From NCBI RefSeq assembly GCF_018598185.1, contig NZ_JAHESC010000012.1, positions 1-64,000 of the forward strand: a stretch of 64,000 nucleotides of DNA, written 5' to 3'. Shown piece by piece: positions 41,460-51,296 of this stretch (within the stretch, counting starts at the first letter, position 1; each line of letters starts with the position of its first letter). The notes below the pieces were generated by a model. That model was not told the origin of the DNA. It was given only the letters and a program-made list of their open reading frames with translations, and did not search any database. This DNA is from Dawidia soli. GTDB lineage: Bacteria > Bacteroidota > Bacteroidia > Cytophagales > Cyclobacteriaceae. Both the position numbers and the translations under genes were made by a program.

Positions 41460-44400
41460 ATGTTATCCCGGCACCGCATTGAAAAATGCACGTTACAAAT
41501 TACACTTCCTCGGGAAAATAACCTGGAAGTCGTAAGACTCCTCGCACAGGAAAAGCCGCGCATCCTGGATGCGATCCTCGCGGTATTCGATCAGCAGATC
41601 CCCGGCCAGCAGGATATACACCTTTCTAAAATTCACCTGGACCTGGGCACGGTCCCGCGCCGCGATTTTATCCGCAAACTGACCGAGCGGCTTGTCGCTC
41701 TATTATCCGCCGAGCTCAAGCACCTGGCCAGCGATCCGGCGGTTATCCCATCGCCGCCAGCACGAAGCCTGGTTGAATCAAGTACACTTGAAAAACAGGT
41801 ATATCATCGTGTCGACGAAAGTAATTTACGGTCCCTCACAGGCTCCTACAATGAATTGTGGCAGGACTTGCCGGACGGTTCACGCTGGTATATGGATGCT
41901 CCCCTGCGTTGGCCTGCCGTTACCCCTCAGAAAGTACTTTTCATCCTCGCCCATTACTTCAGGTACCGGCGCTATCCGCGTGCATTTGAAGCTTTGCAGG
42001 CGACCGACATCGACATGCTGGTAAACCATCTCGCCGACACCGATGCACCGCTGTTAACCCGTTACTTATCGCGGCGGATCGGATCGCGCGACTTTCAGGT
42101 CAACCTCACGGAGAGCCTGCAGTATAACACGCTCCTCAAAGTAGCGTACCTCTTACCGGTCGTCAATATTTCGGTGAGACCGTGGTTGGATTGGATTGCG
42201 GGATTGGACGTAGACGGGATTTCCACCTGGAAACATACCCCTCCTGGCAAGTTGCTTCTTTTACAATACCTCACCGAACCTTCCGCCGCGGGCAAGACAA
42301 AGCTCCAGGAGGTATACCTTCGGGCTGCCACAACGTCTTCCCATGATCATGCTGCTGTGTTATTATTCACCGGGCCGCACTTCGATCGTTCCGTCGATAC
42401 AACAACCGCTACCCCGCTCCGGGCGTCTGGCATCGTCCACACGACAGCATCTTCTCCTGACCTCCGGGATGTGTTGCAGGCTTTGAGAAACACTCCCGTC
42501 CTTCGTCATGGCATCGTCGGGCGATTGGACCTGCCGGCATTGCGTGCCATCGCAAGATCCATGGGCCTGGCGCACGGCAGCTACGCGCAGTGGCAGGCCG
42601 TTGTAGGGACAATAGAGAAATCCTATCTGGCGCGCGGTGTCATTCTACCGGACAGTGTACTGCATACCCTGCATGGTCGGTATCTTGATCTGATCAGTAC
42701 TCACGACAAAAGCAGTCTGACATTTGAGCGACTCAAGCAGCTCCTATTCCCGGCACTACAGCGCCATCCGGATCTGCAGCACGCATTACCTCGCGATCGG
42801 GAAATAAGACGCGATGCCTCCGTACGGCCGATTGACGCCATCGCATCCAACCTCCGACACACTGCGGATATTGCGGCAAAACAGCCGGATGTCCATGCGT
42901 TTGTTATTGTTCGGTTCTATTACCAATACGGATACTTTCCCCGGGAAGCACACTACCTCCAGGCGGCAGACCTGGAAGCACTGATGTTGTATCTCTTTGC
43001 CTGGAACAGCGAGAAGGTGACGCAGTATATGGCAACGCTGCTGCGCAGCCCTACCTTCCGTCTACGCCTGGCTGAAACGCTTTCCGCAGAGACCTTGAAA
43101 ACTATTTTGTCCGCGTCCGGCAGCGTCGCCGACGCGTTGGCAGAATGGGCGCTGTGGGAGCAGGTCCTCGAATTTTCCCTCGGAAAAACCTCTCTCCCTA
43201 CGCTTGCCGACAAGATCGCTTTGTTGCAGTATCTCCATGCGTCCACGCTTTTGGTACGCGAGGGAATTATATACGAGTACCTGATGTCCCGCTATGCGCT
43301 GCAGGGAGTGCGCTTTGTGCCGGATGTGATCGTGGACGCGTTCGGCAAGCTCGATACCCCGAATGATACCGCTACTGCGGCCCGAACCAGGATAGTCGGT
43401 TTCCTGGAGGGATTCTCCGCGCGTGAGGACAACAGCCACCCGGAGGCCCCGCACGAGGGGCTGAGGACGTTCCGTCAATACGTTGCGGTATCATCCGACG
43501 CGCCTGTTGAGCCCCTGGTTTCCAAACACCCGGCGTACGCCGACTGGATCGCTTTTCAAACCCGCGTGCGCGGGGCGGTGGCGGATATTCCGGCGCGGGA
43601 AGATCTATTGAACCAGCTTCCGTTTTTGTACTTCGAATTTTTGCGCCGGCACGGCCATGAACCCTGGAGCCCGGAAAGGTTTCAGCGGTATATGATGCAG
43701 GAGGTTGACCGGCTGCTGGCCGCACTTGTTCCTGCCGGCGATATCATTCCCCTGCGGTTACGGATCGACGCCGCGGCGGTGTCTGCAACGTTACATTGGA
43801 AGTCGATTCTAGCAGAGATGATCCGCCATGGCATCGCTCCTGTAGTAACAAAAATACCAGCGCTCCAGCATCCGAGCGTGATCGACGCGTTCTGGGATAC
43901 CGCGCTGGACGACGAGACGGCGGTCTTTGCCTTATTCTATGAAGCTGACGTAAACGCCTCGTTTTGGCCGGTGCTCGCCGAGACCCTTTCGTTCGCGCAG
44001 CTCCATCGGCTTTTGAGCATTCTCGCGCCGTTTCAATACCAGAGCCTTTTGGAAACGGGAGTACTATCTGAAAACGTTGGACCTGCGCGGAGTATATTTT
44101 CCCTTGCGTTTAAGACACTACATCCTGCGCGCTATGCGATTGGAACGCAGAAGCTCATCCTGCAGATCCTCCGTGGAGCCACTCCCCTTCTACGCAGTGA
44201 TGACGTAGTGGCGCAGGTATCCGATGTTCCGATCATACCGGGATCTTCCCCGCCCGCAGGGGAAGACAGTCTTCCCCTGACGATGCTTGTACGGGCGATC
44301 ACTACCCGGGATACAGCCGGGGCACGGGAGCACTGGGGACTACTCTATCGCCAGCACCGGAATGTTCTATTACAATACGTGCGAACGCAATGGCCGTGGA

Positions 44401-47400
44401 TTGCGCTGCGCACCAGTCTGGCGCGGGATGCCGACCTTGATGTATTGACCGGTCTCGCGTCATCGCTGGGACACGACAAGGCCACCTATGACACCTGGCA
44501 AAACTTTATAGCACCCTACCGGCATCAGGAACACGTACTGAGACAAGTCCATCGGCATTATTTTGAGTTCCTGTCACATACATCCTTCGATCACTCCGCA
44601 GTTGTCTTGGCCCAATGGCTGGAAGATCACGGCGCTGAGGGACAGATCACCCAACGAACCGACGCCGATCATGACGTGCCCCATGATGTATTCCCTGGCA
44701 GCACCGATGGACGAACGATAGCGCCACCGGCTGCCGGACATAGCCAGAATCGTAACATTAAGCCTGAACGGGAACTTCCCCCTGCTGACGAAAGCGATGT
44801 CGGTGCACGGGACGAACCGGTTGACGACACTCCTGCGCTACTGGCAGCGCTCCATGCGGCCGCGGTCGAGGCGCCGGCCTCGGCAGCCGTCCTTTGGCAA
44901 TCGCTCTATCGCCGGCATCCATCCACACTGGTACGTTATATCCGATCGCATGGAGATCCGGAGCCTCTCCACGATAGCCTGGCGTTCGACGCCAACATTG
45001 AGATAGTACTTCATCTTTCTGCGTTGCTGTACCAGGACGATGACACATACCCCGCGTGGCTGGCGTTTACCGACCGTTATCGCGACAATGCCCTGTTGCT
45101 CCGAAAAAGTTACCGGTACTATTTTGGTTTCCTGCGAAGCGTACGGCAAGGTTCGCCGCCTGCACAGTCGTTTACAAAATGGTTAGAAGCTTTGGTCAAC
45201 ACCGTTGAATCCAGGCGAAATGATTTAGCGGAACATTCTGTACCGCTACGCTCCACGGGACCAGCCAGACTGCCGCATGCCGTGCCTTCGCCGGTAGCGC
45301 ATATTACTCCCACATCGGCATACGACACGGCGGACGTGATCGTGTATTATCTCAAGACAGGAAAGTTTATACCTGGCGGCGGCGCGACCGATGCGGCGAC
45401 CTTGACAACACTCACGGCACAATACTTTTCGGAAACACGGCCTGCTGATAACCTGGCAATCGCCGCGGCACTCGATAGCCCGGAGGCTTACCGCCGTTTA
45501 ACACCGCTGCTCTCCCCGATCGGACTATCGTTGTTGCACGAACACGGATCGGCTGCCCATGCGCCGCTGCCTCACTATACAACCAGCCGGATAAAGACGT
45601 TGCAGCAAATCGAGGCAACGCTCCATTATTGGCTATACGGCCAATGGCCCTGGTGGTATACGCCTGCACAGCCGCCGGCAGAAACGCTTGCTGTTGTTCT
45701 TGAGAACCACCTGGAATTGCTTGTTCAACGACTGGAGATGTCCGGGCACGAGGTGGTGATCGTGCAAAAGATCTTATCCTCCCTTTCGCCAGCGGTTTTC
45801 AGGGCGATGATCGTTCTTCGGTTTCCGTCCGTAGCCGGCTTTGTAAAGCGCGTCCTGTTGCTGCTGGAAAAAATGCTGGTACCCTTGCATGAGACCGGTA
45901 CACTTCATTTGCAGGCGATGTTCTCCGTTGTGTATGAATACCTGGCTCATCATGCCGATCCTTTTTCAGCGCTCCATTTTCTTGCTCATTTGGCCAGGCA
46001 TGGCGCAGCGATGATCAACGTTACCGCATTGGCGTGGATCGACAGTATGCTTTCCACGGCGGCGACGATGTTGCAGGAGGATCGTTCGTTTTGGTCGTTG
46101 CAGGAGCTTCTCATTTCTTTGCGCACGGCGGCCTCACAACCAGGGGAGACAACGGATGGTATACAACCGGTCACACCGGCTATACCCGCTGCGGGTTCTT
46201 CGGCCTTGCCGGTCGGCGCTGGCGCGGATGGCAGCTCCCGCGTGTCTCTGACATTTAAAGAGGCGTTTGTGGCCTATCTTCGCATGGGTATTATACCCGT
46301 CCATACGCAGGAAAGCCAGGGTGGTAAAACGGCGCTTATGCGGCAGCTGCAAACCCTCGCCGTGCACGAATCCGCCTGGTTGAGCACGACGCTGAAAAGT
46401 CTTTTTATGAATACCGCCGCGTTGGACGAATACATCTTGCGCGCGGACCCGTCGATCACCATCCGTCTGATCCGGGCGTTGGCCGGCACACGCCGGCACG
46501 AGTTTACCCGATGGCGACGGGGTATGGAAAGGTTCCTGGCTGCCTTGTATGAGAAGCCCACGCCGCTGGAGACCGCTTCACAGTCGAGCCGGGCGCTCCT
46601 GCAACTACTCTTGCAACGGCCGGGGTATAAGATCACGGCCATTCAATATGCGCAAACGGTATTTGACCACGGCCTGCGCCACAAGACTATAAAAGGCCCC
46701 GACATACTGCTGGAAAAAATCCGTCAGTACAAAGCAGCAAACGGTACGGTCGGGGACTTTGCGATCTCCCTGGAGGTGGCCCATGCGCACCTGACAGCCC
46801 GTGCGCGGACGTCGCTGCTGCAGTCGCTGACGAACCCCCACGCGGAAACCGAGCGGACTGTCGCTGTGCCCGAAAAAGGCGCCCGCATCGCGGTAGCGGG
46901 CGCGGGCGTTGTGCTGATGGCGCCCTTCTTTTATATGTATTTCAACCGGCTGGACATGACCGAGGACAATCGTTTCAAATCGGACGCTTTCGCCCTGCGC
47001 GCGGTTCATTTGCTGCATTACCTGGTCAGCGGCGGCACGGACGCTCCGCTGCCCTCCCACGCCCTGCTGTATAAGCTGTTGTGCGGCGTCGACTTTCACG
47101 TCCCGCTGGACGAGGGGATTGTGATGACCGACCACGAGAAACAAGTATCCGAAAGCCTGTTGCAGGGCGTATTACAGAACTGGACGTCGCTCAAATCCAA
47201 ATCGGTTGATTCGTTGCGGGAGACATTCCTGCAGCGGGCGGGTCATCTCGAAGAAAACGATATCGGCTGGAGTCTGACGGTTGAACGCCGGTCGGCGGAC
47301 ATTCTGGTGGACTGGATCCCCTGGTCGTTCAGCCTGATCAAACTCTCGTGGATGGAAAAAAGCCTGACCGTCAACTGGCAGTCCGACCAATACCGTGATC

Positions 47401-47420
47401 TCATGCTAACCCAAACCTAA
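41460..47420 (+). CDS. eCIS tape-measure protein (Afp14/Pvc14-like)
   Basis: 1986 residues. The N-terminus (HRIEKCTLQITLPRENN, then IHLSKIHLDLGTVPRRDF) and the C-terminus (DHEKQVSESLLQGVLQNW, SVDSLRETFLQRAGHL, DILVDWIPWSFSLIKLSWM) are signatures of the contractile-injection-system tape-measure family. In between there is a helical solenoid. A ~70-residue module of the form YYxxGxxP-DxxxLxxxL-RLxxxLs recurs near residues 157-230, 476-550, 1290-1355 and 1600-1673. A second module (LYRxHxxxLxxYxR to HRHYFEFL/YRYYFGFL) occurs near 940-1060 and 1125-1243. An AGAGVVLMAPFFYMYF hydrophobic helix lies near residue 1815. The protein sets tube length during assembly. It abuts the ATPase gene with zero spacing. 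Confidence 0.94.
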   Translation: MLSRHRIEKCTLQITLPRENNLEVVRLLAQEKPRILDAILAVFDQQIPGQQDIHLSKIHLDLGTVPRRDFIRKLTERLVALLSAELKHLASDPAVIPSPPARSLVESSTLEKQVYHRVDESNLRSLTGSYNELWQDLPDGSRWYMDAPLRWPAVTPQKVLFILAHYFRYRRYPRAFEALQATDIDMLVNHLADTDAPLLTRYLSRRIGSRDFQVNLTESLQYNTLLKVAYLLPVVNISVRPWLDWIAGLDVDGISTWKHTPPGKLLLLQYLTEPSAAGKTKLQEVYLRAATTSSHDHAAVLLFTGPHFDRSVDTTTATPLRASGIVHTTASSPDLRDVLQALRNTPVLRHGIVGRLDLPALRAIARSMGLAHGSYAQWQAVVGTIEKSYLARGVILPDSVLHTLHGRYLDLISTHDKSSLTFERLKQLLFPALQRHPDLQHALPRDREIRRDASVRPIDAIASNLRHTADIAAKQPDVHAFVIVRFYYQYGYFPREAHYLQAADLEALMLYLFAWNSEKVTQYMATLLRSPTFRLRLAETLSAETLKTILSASGSVADALAEWALWEQVLEFSLGKTSLPTLADKIALLQYLHASTLLVREGIIYEYLMSRYALQGVRFVPDVIVDAFGKLDTPNDTATAARTRIVGFLEGFSAREDNSHPEAPHEGLRTFRQYVAVSSDAPVEPLVSKHPAYADWIAFQTRVRGAVADIPAREDLLNQLPFLYFEFLRRHGHEPWSPERFQRYMMQEVDRLLAALVPAGDIIPLRLRIDAAAVSATLHWKSILAEMIRHGIAPVVTKIPALQHPSVIDAFWDTALDDETAVFALFYEADVNASFWPVLAETLSFAQLHRLLSILAPFQYQSLLETGVLSENVGPARSIFSLAFKTLHPARYAIGTQKLILQILRGATPLLRSDDVVAQVSDVPIIPGSSPPAGEDSLPLTMLVRAITTRDTAGAREHWGLLYRQHRNVLLQYVRTQWPWIALRTSLARDADLDVLTGLASSLGHDKATYDTWQNFIAPYRHQEHVLRQVHRHYFEFLSHTSFDHSAVVLAQWLEDHGAEGQITQRTDADHDVPHDVFPGSTDGRTIAPPAAGHSQNRNIKPERELPPADESDVGARDEPVDDTPALLAALHAAAVEAPASAAVLWQSLYRRHPSTLVRYIRSHGDPEPLHDSLAFDANIEIVLHLSALLYQDDDTYPAWLAFTDRYRDNALLLRKSYRYYFGFLRSVRQGSPPAQSFTKWLEALVNTVESRRNDLAEHSVPLRSTGPARLPHAVPSPVAHITPTSAYDTADVIVYYLKTGKFIPGGGATDAATLTTLTAQYFSETRPADNLAIAAALDSPEAYRRLTPLLSPIGLSLLHEHGSAAHAPLPHYTTSRIKTLQQIEATLHYWLYGQWPWWYTPAQPPAETLAVVLENHLELLVQRLEMSGHEVVIVQKILSSLSPAVFRAMIVLRFPSVAGFVKRVLLLLEKMLVPLHETGTLHLQAMFSVVYEYLAHHADPFSALHFLAHLARHGAAMINVTALAWIDSMLSTAATMLQEDRSFWSLQELLISLRTAASQPGETTDGIQPVTPAIPAAGSSALPVGAGADGSSRVSLTFKEAFVAYLRMGIIPVHTQESQGGKTALMRQLQTLAVHESAWLSTTLKSLFMNTAALDEYILRADPSITIRLIRALAGTRRHEFTRWRRGMERFLAALYEKPTPLETASQSSRALLQLLLQRPGYKITAIQYAQTVFDHGLRHKTIKGPDILLEKIRQYKAANGTVGDFAISLEVAHAHLTARARTSLLQSLTNPHAETERTVAVPEKGARIAVAGAGVVLMAPFFYMYFNRLDMTEDNRFKSDAFALRAVHLLHYLVSGGTDAPLPSHALLYKLLCGVDFHVPLDEGIVMTDHEKQVSESLLQGVLQNWTSLKSKSVDSLRETFLQRAGHLEENDIGWSLTVERRSADILVDWIPWSFSLIKLSWMEKSLTVNWQSDQYRDLMLTQT

Positions 47421-48785
47421 ATGAATACTTTTCAATTCGATACCGATGGCAACATTGCCGGCCATAGCCTGGGCACCATCCGGGAGGATCTTTCGTGGCT
47501 TACCAGGATCATCGAGTTCCGTTTGCAGCAGCACTTCAGCGGCGTGGACGACGACGATTTCATGGCGAGCCTGCCCCCACCGGATTTATCCGGTGACGAA
47601 TCGTTCTATGCCTATGTGATCAAAAAATACAACTTTGGTACCCCGGAGCGGGTCATCCTGCTGATGGCGCTGGCGGTGCATGTGGCGCCGGTGTGCTTTG
47701 ATATCTTCTTTCTGAAGAACGAGAACCTCAACCGGGGGTATACCGAGTTCGGGGGCATTATCGGCACGGCGCATAGTGGGTTTATCCCGACGGGTGAAAC
47801 GCTTTCCTTTTTGCTGTGCGGGCGGAATCTCGAAAAGCGGTTCCAGCTGATCGAATATTTTTCCGACTATCACCCGTTCTACACTCAGAATATACTGCAT
47901 CTTTCCGACGTAAAGGATGGCGACCCGATCTTTAGCGGCGCGGTCACCATCAGCAAAGAATACCTGACCTTGCTTACGCAGGGCCGGCCCTATTATCCAC
48001 ATTATACTTCATCGTTTCCGGCCAAGCGCCTTTCGACTTCCCTGACATTTGCGGACGCCGTCTATGACGAGCACACATCACAGGCGCTGGAGGACGTGCG
48101 CGGTTGGATCCGGCATGGCAGGTCGATCATGGCCGATTCGCGGCTGCGCACCTTTTTAAAACAAGGTTATCGGGTATTGTTCTACGGTCCACCGGGCACG
48201 GGAAAAACGATGACAGCCGCCATGCTGGGCCAGGAAGCCGGCCTGGATGTATACCAGGTCGACCTTTCGGCAGTAGTATCGAAGTACATTGGCGAAACCG
48301 AGAAGAATCTCGCCAACGTCTTCAATATGGCCGAAAACAAGCAGTGGATACTATTTTTTGATGAGGCCGACGCGCTTTTTGGCAAGCGTACACAGACGCA
48401 AAGCAGCAACGATCAGTATGCCAACCAGCAGGTGAGCTATTTATTGCAACGTATTGAAGACTTCAACGGCACGGTGGTGCTGGCCACCAATTTCAAGGAT
48501 AACATCGATACGGCGTTTCTGCGACGGTTTCAATCCATCGTCTTCTTTCCGAAGCCGCGAATGGAACATCGGCTGGCCTTGTGGCGAAAATATTTTTCAC
48601 CGTTTGAGATCGAGGCCGACCTGGAGGCCATTGCCCATGAATTTGAATTGACGGGCGGCAGTATCATCAACGTATTGCGGTATTGCTCCATTGCGGCACA
48701 ACGGCGCGGTGCGGCTGTCGTGACGACGGAAGACCTTTATAAGGGAATTACCAAGGAATACCAGAAGGAAGGGGTCACGATATAG
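47421..48785 (+). CDS. eCIS AAA+ ATPase (Afp15/Pvc15-like)
   Basis: 454 residues. The N-terminal ~200 residues form the family-specific helical/winged part (LSWLTRIIEFRLQQHF, PERVILLMALAVH). The AAA+ module has Walker A GPPGTGKT at residues 256-263, Walker B ILFFDEADALFG (Asp314, Glu315), sensor 1 TVVLATNFKDN and the arginine finger region FLRRFQSIVFFP, then a C-terminal lid. All catalytic residues are present. In Afp and PVC this ATPase is needed for particle assembly, possibly to unfold or load cargo or the tape measure. Its ATG follows directly after the tape-measure stop (47420/47421), so the two are tightly coupled. Confidence 0.96.
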   Translation: MNTFQFDTDGNIAGHSLGTIREDLSWLTRIIEFRLQQHFSGVDDDDFMASLPPPDLSGDESFYAYVIKKYNFGTPERVILLMALAVHVAPVCFDIFFLKNENLNRGYTEFGGIIGTAHSGFIPTGETLSFLLCGRNLEKRFQLIEYFSDYHPFYTQNILHLSDVKDGDPIFSGAVTISKEYLTLLTQGRPYYPHYTSSFPAKRLSTSLTFADAVYDEHTSQALEDVRGWIRHGRSIMADSRLRTFLKQGYRVLFYGPPGTGKTMTAAMLGQEAGLDVYQVDLSAVVSKYIGETEKNLANVFNMAENKQWILFFDEADALFGKRTQTQSSNDQYANQQVSYLLQRIEDFNGTVVLATNFKDNIDTAFLRRFQSIVFFPKPRMEHRLALWRKYFSPFEIEADLEAIAHEFELTGGSIINVLRYCSIAAQRRGAAVVTTEDLYKGITKEYQKEGVTI

Positions 48786-48841
48786 GTCATCGCGACACCC
48801 ATACCGGATATATACCCGATACAATTAACACTGTCAACTTC

Positions 48842-48870
48842 TTGGCGGTATAGCATTTCTTGCTATATTG
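48842..48870 (+). promoter_or_regulatory. Possible promoter before the envelope module
   Basis: TTGG (48842-48845), 18 bases, then TATATTG (48864-48870), in the 103-base gap after the ATPase gene. It would allow the five envelope-module genes to be expressed apart from the tape measure and ATPase. Confidence 0.42.
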
Positions 48871-48888
48871 TGATCCTCTAACCTAACG

Positions 48889-50115
48889 ATGTTTGCTATG
48901 TACAACACGGATGTGCTTTTGCGCCATATCATGACGTGTCAGCACGCGATCCATATTCATCTCAATACAACAGTCGACACCAGTTTATTAGATGCCTGCA
49001 TCCGGCAACTGGAAAAGGGCCTGGCAGTCGTATTGGTGATCAGCGACCTGAACCGGCCGGTCCTCGACAACAATCCTTTCCTGTTAAACCGTTGCCTGCA
49101 ACTGTGCCAGAAGGGCGCTACCCTATACACTGCGGATGCTCTCCCGGACACTCTATTATATACGTGCATCTCCGATTTCAGAACCGTATGTCATGTTCAT
49201 TCCTCCGACACCGTTATTCATACGGAGGCGGCGTACGAGGCCGTCCGAAAGGCTGTGCATCATTTTAACACACTTGTTCGCAGCAGTACACCCTTTCACG
49301 CATCTTCCGAAGGCATCCGGATAACGCTGGACGTGTCGGAAGACCTTGTACCGAGAGACTCCGCTGTCAGCCTGACGTGGCACGTACAGGGAGCGGACAA
49401 GGTCTTTATTGAAGGGCTTGGTGCGGTGGAACACGCGGGGCGGCGCCAGGTATTGCTGACCGAGACGACGCTTTTTAAAGTTGGCGCCTATAACGACCGG
49501 AGCGCGTGTATGGCGGCTACCCAGGTGTGGGTGACGCAGAAAACGATCATCGACTATGACATTGGCTTTATCAGCGCACAAACCAACGCTTTTTACAGTC
49601 TCGTAAAAGCCGGCAATGACAGTGACACCTACGGCACCATGGCGGGCAACCGCCTCTGCCTGCGCTGGCGTGTGCTGCATGCCGCCCGTGTGCACATCCT
49701 TCCTTTTGACCTTACCGCACACGAGGGAGAGTATACTTTCTCCACCACCGCATCGATGGACATTTGTATTACGGCGCAAGTAGATCAACAAACGCTCACC
49801 CGAAAAATAACCCTGCTGGCGTTTCCCGTCCCGGTATTTCGCGACAGGCTTTTTTCATCGGCGTTTCCCACACATGTACCCACGCCGGAAGCCGATGCCA
49901 CGCCACGGCTGATGCTCACGCTACGTGATTCCGAAAAACGCTACCAGCAGCTGCTTAAAAAGATACATGCCTACACGTCTGACAGAACCGGCCCCAAACC
50001 AACGCTATCAACATTGAACGCCTTCGTTTTTCAATACCTGAAACGGATGAACGCAGGGAAGAATGGTGTACGCCATGCGATCGAATCTATCGAGCACTAT
50101 TATGAACAACGCTAA
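48889..50115 (+). CDS. Hypothetical protein, PLD-like and Ig-like domains, in eCIS locus
   Basis: 408 residues, no signal peptide (start ATG 48889 or 48898). Residues 1-130 read like a phospholipase-D-type alpha/beta half (HIHLNTTVDTSLLDACIRQLEKGLAVVLVISD, then QKGATLYTADALPD), but there is no HKD catalytic motif, so any such domain is a binding scaffold. Residues about 145-230 form an Ig-like fold (SAVSLTWHVQGADKVFIEGLG, TTLFKVGAYN). A second beta-domain spans 240-315 (RLCLRWRVLHAARVHILPF). A helical C-terminal tail (345-408) ends in HAIESIEHYYEQR. It is the first gene of the envelope module and overlaps the DUF4407 gene by 14 bases, so it may be that protein's cytoplasmic partner. The domain calls are tentative. 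Confidence 0.7.
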   Translation: MFAMYNTDVLLRHIMTCQHAIHIHLNTTVDTSLLDACIRQLEKGLAVVLVISDLNRPVLDNNPFLLNRCLQLCQKGATLYTADALPDTLLYTCISDFRTVCHVHSSDTVIHTEAAYEAVRKAVHHFNTLVRSSTPFHASSEGIRITLDVSEDLVPRDSAVSLTWHVQGADKVFIEGLGAVEHAGRRQVLLTETTLFKVGAYNDRSACMAATQVWVTQKTIIDYDIGFISAQTNAFYSLVKAGNDSDTYGTMAGNRLCLRWRVLHAARVHILPFDLTAHEGEYTFSTTASMDICITAQVDQQTLTRKITLLAFPVPVFRDRLFSSAFPTHVPTPEADATPRLMLTLRDSEKRYQQLLKKIHAYTSDRTGPKPTLSTLNAFVFQYLKRMNAGKNGVRHAIESIEHYYEQR

Positions 50116-51280
50116 ACCTGCAGATGCCGCCCCGCCCCCACGCCGGATCAGCCGCGTGATGCGCTTTTTTATCTTCTGTTCGGCCGCGAATAAAGAGATC
50201 TTACAGCGTTGCCCGTTGTCCGAGTATCACAAATATGCCAGCATCGGCGCTACGATATTCTTTACCGGTGTCCTGGCCGGATTATCGGGGGGCTATGCGC
50301 TCTATACGGTATTCGATAGCGTGGTTGTGGCCATCGTGCTGGGTGTGTTCTGGGGCACGTTGATCTTCAACCTCGACCGGTTTATTGTGAGCACGATCAA
50401 AAAGGGATCCACGCGGTATAGCCAGGTGCTGCAGATCATTCCGCGTGCGCTGCTGGCCATATTCCTGGCGATCGTTATTTCCAAACCGCTGGAGCTTCGC
50501 ATCTTCAAACAGGAAATTGACGAGGCGCTGCACCTTGCCTGCCTGGCCCGGCTGGAGGCCGTTAACAACGATTACACCAAAAAGATCGACCGCTGGCACC
50601 TGCTGCTGCAACAAATGAAAGAGAAGGTGGAGCAGCGTTACGTCCTCCGCGAGAAGTATTACGAAGAATATCGCTGCGAGTGTGACGGATCTTGTGGCAC
50701 CGGAGCGCGCGGTATCGGGTCGGAATGTTTGCGAAAGGAGAAGAAATATAATAAGGCCGACCAGGAGTATAAAGACGTTATCACCGAGCAGCAAGCCTTG
50801 ACCGCACAAGCGGGGCTGGCCATCCGTGCCCTGGAGCAGGAACGCGACGGGTATCAGGCTTCGCTCAGGAACACGTTCGCCACGGGGTTGCTGGCGCAGC
50901 TCGAAGCACTGCACCAATTGCCGCAAGGGCCTTCCCTGGCCATTATATTCCTGCTCATCTTTATAGAAGTGTCGCCGATCCTGGCCAAGCTGCTTTCGCC
51001 GGCGGGGCCCTATGACCATGTGCTCAAAACCCTGGAGTATGATTATGAGATCGAAGAGCTTTCCTCCATCAACATCCGTAACCAGAAGCTCAACAATCAG
51101 CTGACGTTGCTGGCCAGTGTCGAGCAGCAGCAGGTGGAGCAGCAGCTTAAACACAACCGCGAAACGATCAACCTGATCGAAAAGGCGCACCAGGAGCTTG
51201 TCCGTGAGCAGTTATCGCTGTGGGTAGAGCAGGAAAAGATCAAGCTGCGGGAGAACGCATGGAGTCAACAAGAGGCATAA
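50102..51280 (+). CDS. DUF4407 inner-membrane protein of eCIS locus
   Basis: 392 residues from ATG 50102 (overlapping the previous stop by 14 bases); an upstream ATG at 50063 is less likely. After a Pro-rich start comes MRFFIFCSAANKEILQRCP, the DUF4407 opening. Three membrane helices lie at about 45-140 (including VLGVFWGTLIFNLDRFIVSTI and IPRALLAIFLAIVISKPLEL). A long coiled-coil soluble segment (150-275) contains a Cys-rich CECDGSCGTG loop near 200, and a fourth membrane helix (SLAIIFLLIFIEVSPILAKL, about 285) is followed by a cytoplasmic coiled-coil tail (330-392). DUF4407 proteins recur in Bacteroidota eCIS-like loci but their role is not established. This one is the obvious membrane anchor of the module. 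Confidence 0.88.
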   Translation: MNNAKPADAAPPPRRISRVMRFFIFCSAANKEILQRCPLSEYHKYASIGATIFFTGVLAGLSGGYALYTVFDSVVVAIVLGVFWGTLIFNLDRFIVSTIKKGSTRYSQVLQIIPRALLAIFLAIVISKPLELRIFKQEIDEALHLACLARLEAVNNDYTKKIDRWHLLLQQMKEKVEQRYVLREKYYEEYRCECDGSCGTGARGIGSECLRKEKKYNKADQEYKDVITEQQALTAQAGLAIRALEQERDGYQASLRNTFATGLLAQLEALHQLPQGPSLAIIFLLIFIEVSPILAKLLSPAGPYDHVLKTLEYDYEIEELSSINIRNQKLNNQLTLLASVEQQQVEQQLKHNRETINLIEKAHQELVREQLSLWVEQEKIKLRENAWSQQEA

Positions 51281-51296
51281 CCCGGTGGCAGCACGC

